Source: Rostrohypoxylon terebratum (taxonomy: Eukaryota; Ascomycota; Sordariomycetes; Xylariales; Hypoxylaceae). From it: DNA of 64,000 nt. The stretch is taken from contig MU385888.1 in NCBI GenBank assembly GCA_022497145.1, forward strand, positions 62,001 through 126,000. Reading direction: 5' to 3'. Positions 44,425 through 56,469 of this stretch are shown here, piece after piece (the stretch's first letter is position 1; every line of letters begins with the position of its first letter). The notes below the pieces were generated by a model. That model was not told the DNA's origin. It worked only from the letters and a program-made list of their open reading frames with translations, and did no database searches. The position numbers and the translations under genes were made by a program.

Positions 44425-45342
44425 GGGCTATGAATGTAGCATGTTCTTCAATCGCTTGAATTCGGTCCCCTTGAGAAGAATGGCATGTGTAGGTAATAAA
44501 ACTGGTAATAAAACAGTAAGAGTGAATTCGTTTAACCTCTCAACCTTAACCTAGAAAATTTTGGATTTTAGATCTTATCGTAAAATCCCTAGCTCCACCC
44601 TATAGTACTAGATAGAGGTAGATACAGGGCTCTACCTCACCTTAGTATGGGTACCCGAGTACCTAGCTGGGCATCAGCGGCAATTCGGCTACTCTTAATC
44701 CGACTTGTTCATTGCCCACGTACAGCTGTACCTACCTAGTAGGTCCTAGGACCTACATACCTACATAGGTAGGCACCTAATTCGAAAAGGGGAATGGACA
44801 TGCAACTAATTCCGCATTTCTTCACACTTCATACAATAACCGTAATCACCTATTTTGGCATTGGCATTATTGCATTTTCGTCTCCCAGCTACTACTGCAC
44901 TCTTAAAGAGAAAAATCAAAAACAATGCATGTGTTAACTCAGTGGGGTTATACGGCGTACGGAACACTCTTCGGCTATAGAGGTTTTTGCTTGGAAGAGC
45001 CATCGTTTAATCCGTCAGTGTCCTTCCAAACCCCCCACCACAAAACTTTGCAAGCATGAGGTGGCTCCAATGGTCGTATCGCGTGTCTCAATGTCTCTGC
45101 TATAACGAGATCTCCCTACTAGGGAAAGATATGTCACATGCCCTTCGCCCTTTCCCTTCCAGTAATCCACTCATGTGCCAAAGTAAACCAAACTCTTCGT
45201 TGCTCTGTCGTACACGACCTTACTCACTTAGAGGACGCGGTAGGGGTTGAGGTAAATCCTGATAACCAGCAGGTGAACGGGGTAGAAATGCCCAATGATG
45301 CGGTTCTGAAAGTATCCTGCCTAATAAAGAGTTGTGCGCTAA
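44425..45342. other. Intergenic, 0.9 kb
   Basis: Promoter of the PPR-like gene and 3' flank of the phosphatase gene. It contains the strongest palindrome cluster of the window at 44731-44773. No gene seen. Confidence 0.5.
44731..44773. repeat. Palindrome cluster, copy B of an identical 20-bp sequence
   Basis: The first 20 bases (44731-44750) equal 34851-34870. They run on into AGGTCCTAGGACCT and TACCTACATAGGTA, giving several overlapping inverted repeats. Confidence 0.85.
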
Positions 45343-47296
45343 TCAATCCTTAGATGCAACGGCTGCTTCCGATTTCGCCTCTTTAGGTTCCTCGTTGAGA
45401 GACTGCGTGAGGTGTCCTGATGAAGTAGATGTGGCGTTCGGTGCTGGTTCGTTAGCCTTCGTGTCTTCCTGCTTCTTAGCTGTTCGCGGGGGAGGCGAGG
45501 GAGCTCTAGGTGGTAGTCGGCTCAGCTCGGCATCGTCCCCGCCGGACGAGCTTTTTGATACTTGACTTGCTAAATCCTTGTCCTCCTCGGAATTGTCAAA
45601 CATCTCGGTGTCGTCCGAATCGGTAAGAACTTCAGTACCGTCACCGAGAAAGATGATACGACCCTTGTACCCACCAAGCCCAAAAGCTTTCGTCTTGTTC
45701 TCCATGTCAACATCATACCCGCTGTCACTATCGTCGAAATTATGATGCACACCAGGTCCCCGGAATTCAGCTGAGTCTCACTGTCAGTTTTATGGATTAT
45801 TTAAGAGACCCCGGGCTCTAAGATGGCATACCGTATTCGGGAGGGGCACAGGGGCCGTCGCCTTTAGCCACACGACTGGCAACCTCTTCGTACCATTCCT
45901 CCTTACTTCTGCCTCTTAAGAAGCCCACGATGACCATGGTCATGTTGTCACAACCGACTCCTCCAGTCTCGGAATTAGACGCTAGGCAGTTATCCATCAT
46001 GTTTTCGCAAATCTTATCCAAGTCCTGCTTTGCAGCAATTCCTCTACGAACGAACTCAACAACCGCTTGCGAAGACTGACAATCCCAGATACCTAGAATA
46101 TCGATTAGCTCATGTACCCACCCAAGCACACCTGGCACTTGTGGGGGGAGGGAACAGATAAGCGTACCGTCACATGCGATGACTAAGAACTCGTCATCGT
46201 CGCTAATATCGTGCGCGATTACGTCTGGGAATGCTGTTACGATCTGTTGCTCGGGCGCAAGTTCGGCGCTCTTCTTGAATTCGAAATCTCCGATGGCTCG
46301 GGAAAGCGCAAGGTTGCCGTTGACGCGGCCGAAGTCAACAAAACCACCGGCGGCTGTGATTCGCGCCTTCTCGCCTGTAAAAATCGAATGTGTTAGCAAG
46401 CACTGTTTCAAAGAAATGGCAATGTTGGATAATCGCACTAACCCTCATTTTGTGGTTTGTGGTCAAAGGAAAGTGGCTTAGCTCTGCCCTTTACCCCTAA
46501 GACACTTCGAGAATCGCCGGCGTTCGCCTAGATATCCGGGTTAGTTGTAATATCTCATCAACGAGAGTGCCAAGGTACAAACAATGAAAATCTTCTCGCT
46601 AGTAATCAAACCACAGCATGCGGTACAACCAGATACTTCGTCCTCGTATTGAGGATCTATGCACAGGTTAGATCTTGTAGATGATATCATGTATTCCGTG
46701 GAGTAACCATACCACTCAATATTGCTCGATCAGTCGCAAGGAAGGTGTCCTTTAGGGACTGTTCATAATTGCCAGCCTTGAATGTGTCTTGTTTTTTAAG
46801 AATATCGTATATATTCTTGCCCGCAAACTGGGCAACCTTGTCTCCGCCGTGTCCATCAAAAACGCCAAAGAAAGATAACCGCGAAGGATGAACCTTCTTC
46901 TCGTCGTCAGTTTGGGGGGTTAGGAGGTCGAGGATAGTGCAGTGAGCATCCTCCATGCTAATACGCCATCCCTGCATAGCAGACACGCCATACAACAATC
47001 GGTCATCTTCGCCCTTGTCGGAAGCCTGGTAGTATTATCACTTGTTAGTGAGAGTACTCTGAAAATGGGAGGAATGTACGGCCGCATCGTCGCACGCAAA
47101 ATAATCGGGGATGGGGTATTGCGAGAATCGCGATGTTGTCAGGCGAGGCCACCAGACGAGGCGCGGAGTCACGGGTCAGCGATTAGGGCGGCGGGGGCAG
47201 ACAAGATAAGTAGGGCGCAATTGAGGACAAGGAAATTCATAAAATGCCATCATATCATACCTTGTCCACGACAGGCTCGGAAAGGGTCTGGCCCAT
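45343..47296 (-). CDS. PTC2: PP2C serine/threonine phosphatase, Ptc2/Ptc3 type
   Basis: Seven exons on the minus strand: 47261-47296, 47025-46713, 46656-46583, 46527-46443, 46374-46168, 46092-45832 and 45770-45343. All junctions keep frame and give 467 aa. The N-terminus MGQTLSEPVVDK closely resembles Ptc2/Ptc3 and has Gly2, a possible myristoylation site. All PP2C motifs are present: WRISMEDAH (E37, D38), GVFDGHGG (D69, G70), SGCTACCGL, NAGDSRSVLG, PLSFDHKPQNEGEKARI, RVNGNLALSRAIGDFEFK, IACDGIWDCQSSQ (D238) and GCDNMTMVI (D287). Mn/Mg-dependent dephosphorylation; Ptc2/3 counteract stress MAP kinase and DNA-damage checkpoint signalling in yeast (family knowledge). The acidic tail carries FRGPGVHHNFDDSDSGYDVD and a Ser/Pro-rich end. 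The fifth intron (46093-46167, 75 nt) is in frame and stop-free. The choice between Ptc2 and Ptc3 is not meaningful outside budding yeast. Confidence 0.95.
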
Positions 47297-49885
47297 GGCT
47301 AGAGAAGTTTAATATTATCGCAGCGCGTAGGGTTCACAAATTGGTCTGGTGGTCATGTACTGAAAGAGTACTGAAGGAGGGGCAATATCGTGGGTTGCTT
47401 TGCTGATCGTCAAATTTTTCAATGGCCTTGAGAAGGAAAATGGGTATGAATGTGGATATAGACAAATACGGTAGGAGCCGCGGGTAGTTTCTTTTTTTGG
47501 GGGAATGATGTAGTGGTTGTAGTGGTGGTGGTTGTGTGGGAGAGAGAAGAATAAGGGCACTTCGGCGTCGCGCGAAAAGAATGTTGAATCAAGTTTGGTG
47601 CTAGGAGAGTCAAGAGATAATGGTGGGATGGGCTGGATGGGTTACGGTATTGGTAGGTGTGGTGTGGTAAGTGGCAGGCAGTAGGCAGTAGGCAGTAGGC
47701 AGTCTAGGAGGGTCGAGTTAGGTAGCCAGGGTACATACCTACCTAGACAAGGCAGGACCAGAAAGCACTAAGGCGGGGTTTTGATGCTTCAAGGTTCTCA
47801 GAAAATTATTAGTATGGATGGATGTATTGTACCATTCGATTTTGAGGGAACAACATTGAATACCTAAGCCTTAAGGCAGCTGGCACCCACTGATGACTTA
47901 TCAAACGCTCAGCAATAAAGGTTAACCTTTTTTTACGAACTATTGGATTTCAGGCAGTCACTCATGATCTTGTATACCTAAACGTCCTAGTAGAGTATAT
48001 CATTCAATGTTGTATGTGGTTTGCACTGCAGTGCACTTGCCAAGTATATGCGAGATATGTACATAATCTATACATGTACACAAAGTACATTCAAATACAA
48101 ACGCCTCAGCTGTCAACGTCAAACTTTCAAGCTGTCATTGTTCTTGAGAGGTTCCTCACCGAGGCAAATTATGTACACATGCCCATAATGCATCATAATG
48201 TATGCAGGATTTGGGCAATTTCGCATGTTCACCTGGACAATCTAGACAGCCCAGAACCAAATAGAATCATGGGTTTATTTGAAAAAAAAAGCCACTATGA
48301 TGTCGTAAGAATACAACTTGCGTCACGACATCATCGGGCATTTACATGCCAGTCAGTACTGAATCCATCCGTGGGTATTCTTTGAGACGGAACATTGAAT
48401 ACCTGTTCCTATCTATTTGATGAAAGAAGACGATTTTTTTCTTCTTCTTTTTCTCCTTCTTGGAATATTTTGAAATAAAATAAACACATACGTATGCCTA
48501 ATCAAATGCATCTGTCTACATAAGTCTATAAGACCCTACGGGTACATACATCGGCTATTCGTCGGGTGTTCGAATTTGAATACCAACTTGGGATTTGAGG
48601 TGACCCATGACCTCAAAACCCGGAGTTATGAAACGGGGACAGAGGAGTTTTATTTTAAACTTGGTGGTGTCGCGTGTGCTTTTTACAAAGCCTTTGAGAA
48701 AAAAGAGGTGGTAAAAACTATTGGCCGGCGTTTCACGGCAAAAAGAGAGAGCCCTTAGAGCGATAACCTCCGCCTAGAACCGGGGAAGCTGGGAAGGTGG
48801 AATCTTGAGGTACAAATACATAAAGCAGGGAGACAGGGAGACAGGGACAACCTTAAAATTAAATAATACAGTTTGATAACAGTGGTCTGTGGAACTTGCC
48901 TTTCTGGACATCGATCAAACCATCTGAAATAAACCGAGGCAGTTCCTTAACATGTTTCTTGACATGTTTTTTTTTAAATTTCAAACTTTCAAACTTTCCA
49001 AATCCTCATTTCTTGCTTAGTGCTTTTCAAAATTAAGGGTCTAGATGAGAAGCGCTTCTAGCCTTCTAGGCCATTTGAATTTTTACTGAGCTTCCAGGAT
49101 ATTATGCACCTCATACCACAAGGAGTTAAGCTTCCTATGCAGGGGAGAGGCAATCCCGCCTCGCCTCACTCTTACTACGTAAGTCGCGGAAGCAAGAAAC
49201 ACGCCCTAAGTACCGATCATCATACTATTACCAGATCACATCCATCCCAACATGGGCTCGCAATCGTCGGTATATCTTATATTCCAATAGCCCTATTAAT
49301 CCAAGGCGATATGAGTAATAATAGCTATCATTTCCGTCGGGCAAAGCTATCGGTGCCAGATGGGGGTCACCTCTTCATATCACATCCCGTATTTGCGACC
49401 AACGTGGCTATAAGCATCGCAATATAGCTGCAATCCATTACTCCTCTTTCGGCTTTCCCGGAGCGGCGATGTGAATGCAACCTAGACCCCCAACCCCGGC
49501 TCTGCTTTTCGGTCTGTTCCGGGAATCCCGGATCCACGAGCGTTTCTTGAAGTGACATCAAGGAAGTAATCTTATGCCGAATAGTGTAGATTTTGCCGCG
49601 ATCTATCGATTTCGGCTCCCGAGTCACAGATGATTCCAACCCTTTAATGTCCGTCTTACATTGAACGTCTCAATGGAATCCCGGGATGCTTTTACCCTAC
49701 GATTTCAACTAGATCCTTGATCATTCCGAAAGACAGTTACGGGGCTTACTAAAAATATCACAGGTCTTCGAGTAATCGATGGAGTTATCACTTTCAATGT
49801 CTAGCAAGGTATGGATGTCATTTACAGACTAATAACATTACGTGTCTAGGTAGGTATCATATTCTTCTTTTTTTCGTCCTAAAGA
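47297..49885. other. Intergenic, 2.6 kb
   Basis: Promoter of the phosphatase gene, followed by AT-rich DNA and the 3' flank of the AXL2-like gene. There is a GGCAGTA tandem repeat (about 47674-47704) and TACCTACCTA motifs near 47737. ATG frames of 107 codons (49104-49427) and 60-123 codons elsewhere lack recognisable features and are not called. No RNA gene seen. Confidence 0.5.
47674..47704. repeat. Tandem AGGCAGT, about four copies
   Basis: Adjacent 7-bp units upstream of the phosphatase gene; a simple tandem repeat. Confidence 0.75.
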
Positions 49886-52800
49886 TTAGATATACACCGT
49901 GAAGCTCCCGTCGCTACCATCGTGGTCATCCCACCCGTCAATAGTTGACGGTGGACGTATATCTTCCCACGCGTCTTCGTCATCTTCGTCAACCCAAACG
50001 CTGCGCAAACTCTTGGTACTCGTCAAGCTTTTGGTCGATTTCCAGTTCCTAGGGGGGAAGTTCTCGATGTCCGAGCTATGTCCGTCGCCTCCCATGGGAC
50101 CGTAATATGCGTTTTTAGGTCGATTTCCTAACGGCGCTCTACTACGCACGGGTGTTTCGGGTAACGGCCGATTCGGCGCATCCCATTCGTGGACCGTAGA
50201 CGGTGTTTGCGACGCGAGAGCCCGGAGCTCGCCGGGTGTCTTCTGCCTATGTTCACGGATGTTGAAGAAAAGCTCGTCCCGGGAGGAGAACGATTTGTCG
50301 GACCTCGATGTAAGCGACGGCGTACTCTGAAGAGTAGAGTTCGGCGACGGGCGCCCTCTCGCTGCCATCCTATTCTTTCCTTCACCTTTAGACATCCCCA
50401 AGGCCGTTGTTGGCGGTAACCTCGGCAACTCGCTAGATGTATTGAAAGGCGATGTGCGCGCTATGCCCACCATAGCGACATTCACCGAAGGGTTTGGCTG
50501 GATCCATTGACCTGGAGATAACAAATCCTGGGTTCTATCGTGTATTGTCCAGTTCTCGTGTTGAGCTGGGTCTATCAGGGATTCTTGTCGTGAGACGACC
50601 TTATCCGGCTCGGTAAGGAGGTCTTTGTATGCGATGCCTAAGGAATTCCTAGCGATCCGATCCCATGACGAATCGCTATCACGAGGGTTTGCGAAATCTT
50701 CTAGATTTGGCGGAAGCTCTGGGCTTGCTTCTATTACTGTTTCGGGCGATCGATTTGCCAATCCGAAATGCCGTGGCGATTGTACGATCGACCGACCGCT
50801 AAAGAGTGGCGAGGATTCGCTTACCCTCCGGCTCACCTGTCGCACCTCGCCCGGCCTGCTAGGTATATGTATTATTGTTGGTCTTGCGACCACATTTGTG
50901 CTCGTTGTGGCCTCCTCCTCAGCTCCGCCAGTCAATCCAGAAGTCAAGATACTTGTGCAAGTCGTCTGGCCCGTGGTGTCGCTAAGTATACTATTCCGTT
51001 TCTGCTCCTCTGGAAGCTGGATCTTGCTCTCCCTCTTCCATAGGTTAGATATTCTTTTGCCTACATCGCGGAGGGTAAGGCCTGGATCTTCGTGATGAGC
51101 TGTTTTTTGTTGTGCGACGTAGCCGACTGGTGGCGGCACTGCGTCGTCTGAGCTGGAATCATATGTGCCGCCTCCGATATAGGCAATCTCCGGCGTGTTT
51201 TGTATACTGAAAGGCGCCGGATTAGACGGAACCGATAGATTCCGGGATGGATCTTCACGAGGCCCCCGAGCCACAGGGTACGACTGCGCTTGAACGATAT
51301 ATGCATCTCCCTCTCCAAGGCTAGTATCCGACAGTAGACTAATATCGTCTGTTGCTCCTATCATCTGTGGTGGGGATGGCTGGCTTTTCCCTCCTGGCCA
51401 AGAACTACTCGCCTCTAGGATGACGCTGTGTTCAGGCGACTTTGCTCTGGAATACATCGCCATCATAGCATGCGGCAGTACGTTTCCCGATAAACTCGAA
51501 CTCGTTTCGGCCCGAGATGCACGCTGATTCGTGGCCCCAGCGGAAGCTCGGTTTTGCGATGTTAAATTGGCTTTAGAAAGGCGCGGCGGCGCTACGTTTA
51601 CCATCGTTCTGTCAGTCTGACCAGAACCCGAGCCCTTATCATAGCTTCCACCATAGGGAGCCATGGAACCCCTTGCTATGGGGCCGGAGACCTGGAGCCT
51701 CCTAGGTTGGTGGCGTCTTCTTCGGATATGGAAAAGAAGCATTATAATTCCGGCAAAGGCTAGAAAAATTGGTATTGCAAGTAACCATAGTAAGTTCTTG
51801 TTCGATTCACCCGGGCCGTCATCTTCCGGCTCATTGCTTGGTGTAGGTGAGTTTTCATGAGAGGATGGTGAAGGCGAGTCGATGTGTATGTTCATGGTCT
51901 TGGTTTCAGTCTCATTCGTGTGCATCGAGCTGGCGTTGAAAGTAACGCGCGGCATCGATGTAGATTTCACTGATTTGGGCTCAGGGACGGATCCTGAGAG
52001 GATAAATGACGAAGAGTTAAATACCGCCCAGGATGAATCTTCCTCACTCTTCATTGTAACCTGAATGTCAGAAGGGTTCGAGAGATATTTCCTCAGGTCA
52101 AATTTGAAATCATCACCCGATTTAACGTCGAGATCGGGGATGTCAGATAGGAAAAGGCTGAAGTGGATCGATACTGTGAGATTCAAGGTATCGGTGTACC
52201 TGTCTGTGACATATATGGTGACGTTGGATGATTCGGCACTATCATCGGGTTTACCTTTCAACACCCATGTCTTATCGTCGAAGGATATCCAAGGTGGCAA
52301 GTCCAGCGCATTGATAGTGTCAACATCTTCTTGCTTCAGTGTGTCATTGTCAAGCTTTAACACGTCCTTCAAGCCTGTGAATTCGAAGTTCTTCCCTTGT
52401 GTGGCGTTGAGCTTGACTACCGGTGGGTCCGCAGTTAATTCGTGGTTCCCTACTACGATAGAGAAGGATGCCGAGATAGATGCGAAACCCACGACATCTG
52501 ACGCGACTAGTTGGAAAGTAAATGTTTGTGGGGGCTGGACTAGAGACTCGAAAGGAGGCGTCTTGCCGGAGAAAGTGAGGTCGTCGGTATTAAAGGTTAT
52601 CCAGGAAGGGAGAGGTACGTTGTCGCCGGACACGGCGTAGTAGTTAAGCCCACCATCCCCGCTATCTGTGCGGAACGTGTGCTTGTCGAAGCTGAAGGAG
52701 AATTCGGCGGAGGGGTGAAAGTGTATCGTTGAAGGTGCTATGTACTTCCCAAATTTTGGGAGCTGCTCTGAAAGAGGTATAGAGATTTTAGGCGTCTTGT

Positions 52801-53170
52801 TCCTGGACACTACCAAGGTCGGGGTCGCCGTCGTCGAACCGTCGTCATCTTCCGCAACTAGTTGTACCGGAACCCCGACGACTTCGCCAACTGGGACATC
52901 CTCGTCGCTCGGCGTCCCGAAAAGTCGGCGCGCGTCGCTATCTATCGAAAGCCATTTCGGCGCGTTTTCGAGGCGGTACGTGATATCTAACTCAGAGGTA
53001 AATGTTATCGGGGAGAAGATGAACTCGAAAGCTTCGGATATCCGAGCTACGGGCGGTAGTTGTGAGTTGAGTGGAAAGTTTTCGACTGGAGCAGCATGCG
53101 CGAGCGTCACTAGAGCAGCTACAGCTGCCGCCGCGCTGAATGCGAAGCCGCTCTTACACCCCACTACCAT
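49886..53170 (-). CDS. AXL2: Axl2-like polarity/bud-site selection membrane protein
   Basis: Single exon from ATG 53170, 1094 aa. Type I membrane layout: a signal peptide (about 1-26, FAFSAAAAVAALVTLAHA); an extracellular part to about 450 with repeated cadherin-like/dystroglycan-type (CADG) modules, recognisable by NAPKWLSIDSDARRLFGTPS, LPSWITFNTDDLTFSGKTP and LPPWISFDDKTWVLKGKP; a Ser/Thr/Asn-rich stalk; one membrane helix at about 457-480 (NLLWLLAIPIFLAFAGIIML) followed by HIRRRRHQPRR; and a long disordered cytoplasmic tail with Ser/Pro-rich stretches and an acidic tail DDEDAWEDIRPPS. Axl2/Bud10 marks axial bud sites in yeast and organises septins and conidiophore shape in filamentous fungi (family knowledge). 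Several N-x-S/T sequons lie in the ectodomain. The tail is a likely target of phosphorylation (inference). Confidence 0.92.
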   Translation of the reverse strand: MVVGCKSGFAFSAAAAVAALVTLAHAAPVENFPLNSQLPPVARISEAFEFIFSPITFTSELDITYRLENAPKWLSIDSDARRLFGTPSDEDVPVGEVVGVPVQLVAEDDDGSTTATPTLVVSRNKTPKISIPLSEQLPKFGKYIAPSTIHFHPSAEFSFSFDKHTFRTDSGDGGLNYYAVSGDNVPLPSWITFNTDDLTFSGKTPPFESLVQPPQTFTFQLVASDVVGFASISASFSIVVGNHELTADPPVVKLNATQGKNFEFTGLKDVLKLDNDTLKQEDVDTINALDLPPWISFDDKTWVLKGKPDDSAESSNVTIYVTDRYTDTLNLTVSIHFSLFLSDIPDLDVKSGDDFKFDLRKYLSNPSDIQVTMKSEEDSSWAVFNSSSFILSGSVPEPKSVKSTSMPRVTFNASSMHTNETETKTMNIHIDSPSPSSHENSPTPSNEPEDDGPGESNKNLLWLLAIPIFLAFAGIIMLLFHIRRRRHQPRRLQVSGPIARGSMAPYGGSYDKGSGSGQTDRTMVNVAPPRLSKANLTSQNRASAGATNQRASRAETSSSLSGNVLPHAMMAMYSRAKSPEHSVILEASSSWPGGKSQPSPPQMIGATDDISLLSDTSLGEGDAYIVQAQSYPVARGPREDPSRNLSVPSNPAPFSIQNTPEIAYIGGGTYDSSSDDAVPPPVGYVAQQKTAHHEDPGLTLRDVGKRISNLWKRESKIQLPEEQKRNSILSDTTGQTTCTSILTSGLTGGAEEEATTSTNVVARPTIIHIPSRPGEVRQVSRRVSESSPLFSGRSIVQSPRHFGLANRSPETVIEASPELPPNLEDFANPRDSDSSWDRIARNSLGIAYKDLLTEPDKVVSRQESLIDPAQHENWTIHDRTQDLLSPGQWIQPNPSVNVAMVGIARTSPFNTSSELPRLPPTTALGMSKGEGKNRMAARGRPSPNSTLQSTPSLTSRSDKSFSSRDELFFNIREHRQKTPGELRALASQTPSTVHEWDAPNRPLPETPVRSRAPLGNRPKNAYYGPMGGDGHSSDIENFPPRNWKSTKSLTSTKSLRSVWVDEDDEDAWEDIRPPSTIDGWDDHDGSDGSFTVYI

Positions 53171-55375
53171 CGTGATGTATAACAGCCGGCGAAACCGTTA
53201 ACATATGGGAGAATACGGCAGTGCCGTCGAAAAGTGGTTGTGCTCGCGAGTTCTGGTTGCGACGGCGATAGTTCGAAACGAGTGTGAAGCTCTGATCGCG
53301 GTATTCGCAGCCAGGGATCGTCCTTTGGTGTGTTGAACAAGAGAAGATGGAAAGAGAGCAGGAGTCGGCTCGACGCCGACAGTATGCCAGGAAGCCATTC
53401 TTCAGCGATCTCGTCGGCCTCCCTTGCTGCCAGCTTCACCTTATCCCGCCCTGCGCTGGAAGGCCATCGTCGAGCTCGTCAGGCGCGCGGATTCGATAAT
53501 GACGAAAGGGGTTGGAGGGGTCTCATCGCGCAAGAACTGTCTCTGACATGCCTTAACCCATTCTACCCACTCTAACCCGCAGGAACTGCCACTTAGCGCG
53601 TCCGCTCGCCGGACGATCGCGTAGGGCTGGTGGAATTCTAATGTCTTAGCCACGCGCCGACATCGAGGCCGGTCGATCGTATGCCGGATACGGGTAGCCG
53701 TGTCTCATGGAAAGGGAGGCACGCTAGAAATTTGAAGCACTTTAATATACAGAAGGGCTCCTCTAACGGGTATCGTGGCATGGCTTGCCAATATTGAGCT
53801 CGTGAACATACGGGTATATACACCGGGAGAGCGCGTCGAGACGGGCTATTTGCGGACTTGATACACTAGCACTCACGGGATTCTTGGGAGATGTAGGACA
53901 TTTCGTCTCGGCTTGGAGTGTTTGGAGTGTTTGGGGGGCTATTTTACGACTATGGGGTTTCGGTCTCACGATGCGGGAGATGTGAAAGGATGGTCTGATG
54001 GGGATGGGTTTGGGTACATGATGTAATGGCGAAACACATTTTGGAGGCATGCGGTAAGTGGTCTATTTGGCTGTGGGAGAGCGCCCTGAGTTATGAGCCC
54101 CAACCACGTCTTTATCGATATAGTGTAGATAAGTCCTCGAGGGAGAAGTTATGAGGGTTGTTTGCGAAAGTCACATTCATTTGAGAGGCTTGATAACTTG
54201 TGGCGGTCCTCTATATAGCTGAGTGAGTACCTACACAGTAGGTCTCTTAGATTCGGCTGTCGCAAAAAGCAAATGGCGCGATATACTCCATGATTGGTGT
54301 ATTCATAACTACCCCGTAGATCGGAGTTTATGAAGCGAACTCCGCTGCGATTGATTTCTTGATTATACCATAACAAGCCTTGACCATTAGGGCAACAACA
54401 TATGAGATACGCATTGATGACTATTTCTTTAGCTATTACTATAGTTCGCTAATAGGTGGCATTGAAAATCGTAGCATGGATCGTGCAGAAGCCAGGTTCC
54501 TGATTGGTAGCTCCTAATACGTTCTCCAACTCTAGAAAGCTTAGCCAGGACTTCACGACATCAGGAACCGGTACATCGCGAGAATTCACATGAATACAAG
54601 TGACCTTAGTTAATTGCATGCCTCCGACGTTTCATTTTGTGGGAGGTTTCTACCGGTCGGCTGGTCTGGAGGCCTTTTAAGAGAAGAATTCCAAGCAAAT
54701 GTCTCGCAACGGGGGTGAGACATTTTTACCACTTGTGCACAATGTGATGGATCTGTCACCGGCACCAGCCCCCAATTCTGGATAGCCTCAGCCACAGCTT
54801 CGTATCACGACACACAGCAGATACCTATACCCGATCCAGCCATATTACATAGTACACCAGAGTGTCACAACGGACAACGGAAAATCCTTCAATTTTCCAT
54901 CCACAAGGTGCCCTGCCCTACCCTAACCCGGATTATCTTAGGTACGCGAGCGGTCCAGCCATAGGTAGGTGGCGCGGTGCAGCGATAGCAGGATAAAGGA
55001 AAACGGGATAGCGCAATCACAAGCGGGCGTTGGACCGTTCTAGATCCCGATAGCCTTTGGACGGGAAGGAGGACCCAGTTTCAGCGATGCAGACGCAAAC
55101 TCTGTTTTCCGAGGCCGGAGCCCGACTTCAGATAATTTAGGGCCTTAGGCTCTCTTGCCTTTTATACCCATATTTTCTCATAGCTCATAGATGATAGACC
55201 TAGTTCCGACGTTTCGCCACCATGGACAGATGCAACTACATGTCTAGGTAGCCTAAGCCCCTAAGCCCAGTACTAGGTACCTATCCACCTCCACGTTCTA
55301 CATAAGCACGTGAGGGCTCGAGAGCTTGAGGGGTTTACCTAGAAGTACAAAGGAAAGCGCTAGGTGTAGCCGATA
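53171..55375. other. Intergenic, 2.2 kb, divergent
   Basis: It lies between the AXL2-like start and the methyltransferase start. Frames of 70-95 codons on both strands near 53.2-54.05 kb have no recognisable features. TACCTA-type motifs lie at about 54226-54242 and 55240-55282. No RNA gene seen. Confidence 0.45.
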
Positions 55376-56469
55376 ATGCTGCCGCCGCAGACACCCCCGG
55401 CTCCGGACTCGCCGGAGTTCAGCCCCCTGGCTATCGGCGAGGACTTGACGCCGCTGCCGGAGTACAAGGCCGCGGGCACGACGGAGATCGGGTTCGACGG
55501 GTTGCTGGTGGAGCCGCTGCGGCTGCGTGAGGACTTGGCATCTGGATGCGGAGGCCAGACGTGGCCTGCTGGGATGGTGCTAGGTCGGCATATGTTGAGG
55601 TATCATCGGGACGATTTGGGCGAGTCTAGGATGTGAGTTCTGATTCCGTGCGGTCTATCCTTGACATGCCTACCTCCTGAGTCCAAACATCAACTTGGTT
55701 TTTGTCATATTGCTGTGCAATTTATCTGCTGTACTACGTGCGGCGTCGTCATATATCATAATGATATCCATAAAATGAGATGAGACATGAGCCGAGTTCA
55801 GCGTTTGATTAAGAGCGCTCGCTGACGAATGTTTGCCCGAGATATAGATTGGAACTAGGGGCCGGAGGCGGATTGGTCGGCTTGGCGGTCGCGAGGGGGT
55901 GCAAGGTTGGGACGAACCAGCTGTTCGTCACGGACCAGCTGGAGATGCATTCTCTGATGGAGCACAACATCGCCCTGAACAACCTCGAGGGGAAAGTCAA
56001 GGCTGCCATCTTGAACTGGTTAGTTTTGTCCTATGTGTCTCTTGTCTCACGGTCTCCTTTCCCATGGGGTCTCGCGCGTCACAACGTCGTCGATCCTCAT
56101 ACCTACGTGCAGCAACCTGCTAAGTAGGTGTCATATCTACTTCACATGTACTAACACACGTCATTCCCGTATCTCAGGGGCGAGCCTCTCCCCTCAGCTA
56201 TCGTAGACCTGAAGCCAAACGTGATCCTCGCGGCCGACTGCGTGTACTTCGAGCCCGCCTTCCCGCTTCTACTAGCAACGTTATCGGATCTACTTACGTT
56301 GTGTCCGGAGGCTACTATCTACTTCTGCTTCAAGAAACGGAGGCGCGCCGACATGCAGTTTCTCAAGAAGGCGCGGAAGATGTTCAAGGTGACCGAGATT
56401 GCAGATGAAGAGCGCCCAGTCTTCAGCAGGGAGGGGTTGTTCCTGTACACTTTCCAAGCCTCGACGTAG
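55376..56469 (+). CDS. EFM6: Efm6/METTL21-type protein lysine methyltransferase
   Basis: Three exons, 55376-55632, 55848-56018 and 56178-56469 (phases 2 and 2; introns 215 and 159 nt), give 239 aa. The seven-beta-strand methyltransferase core is clear: WPAGMVLGRHMLRY, SAM motif I LELGAGGGLVGLAVA (from L87), VTDQLEMHSLMEHNIALNN, the ILNWGEPLP segment and the family motif AADCVYFEPAFPLLL (D163). The C-terminus FKKRRRADMQFLKKARKMF matches the METTL21/Efm6 layout. Yeast Efm6 methylates a lysine of elongation factor eEF1A; relatives modify Hsp70 or eEF2, so the substrate is inferred. The first ATG is used; the N-terminus is Pro-rich. No linked substrate gene lies nearby. Confidence 0.88.

Noticed and set aside
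49104..49427. 107-codon plus-strand ATG frame
   Set aside because: No domain, no conservation cue and opposite to the neighbouring genes; not supported.
53763..54050. 95-codon minus-strand ATG frame upstream of the AXL2-like gene
   Set aside because: I checked for a small Cys-rich mitochondrial protein or a spliced gene here and could not build a convincing model.
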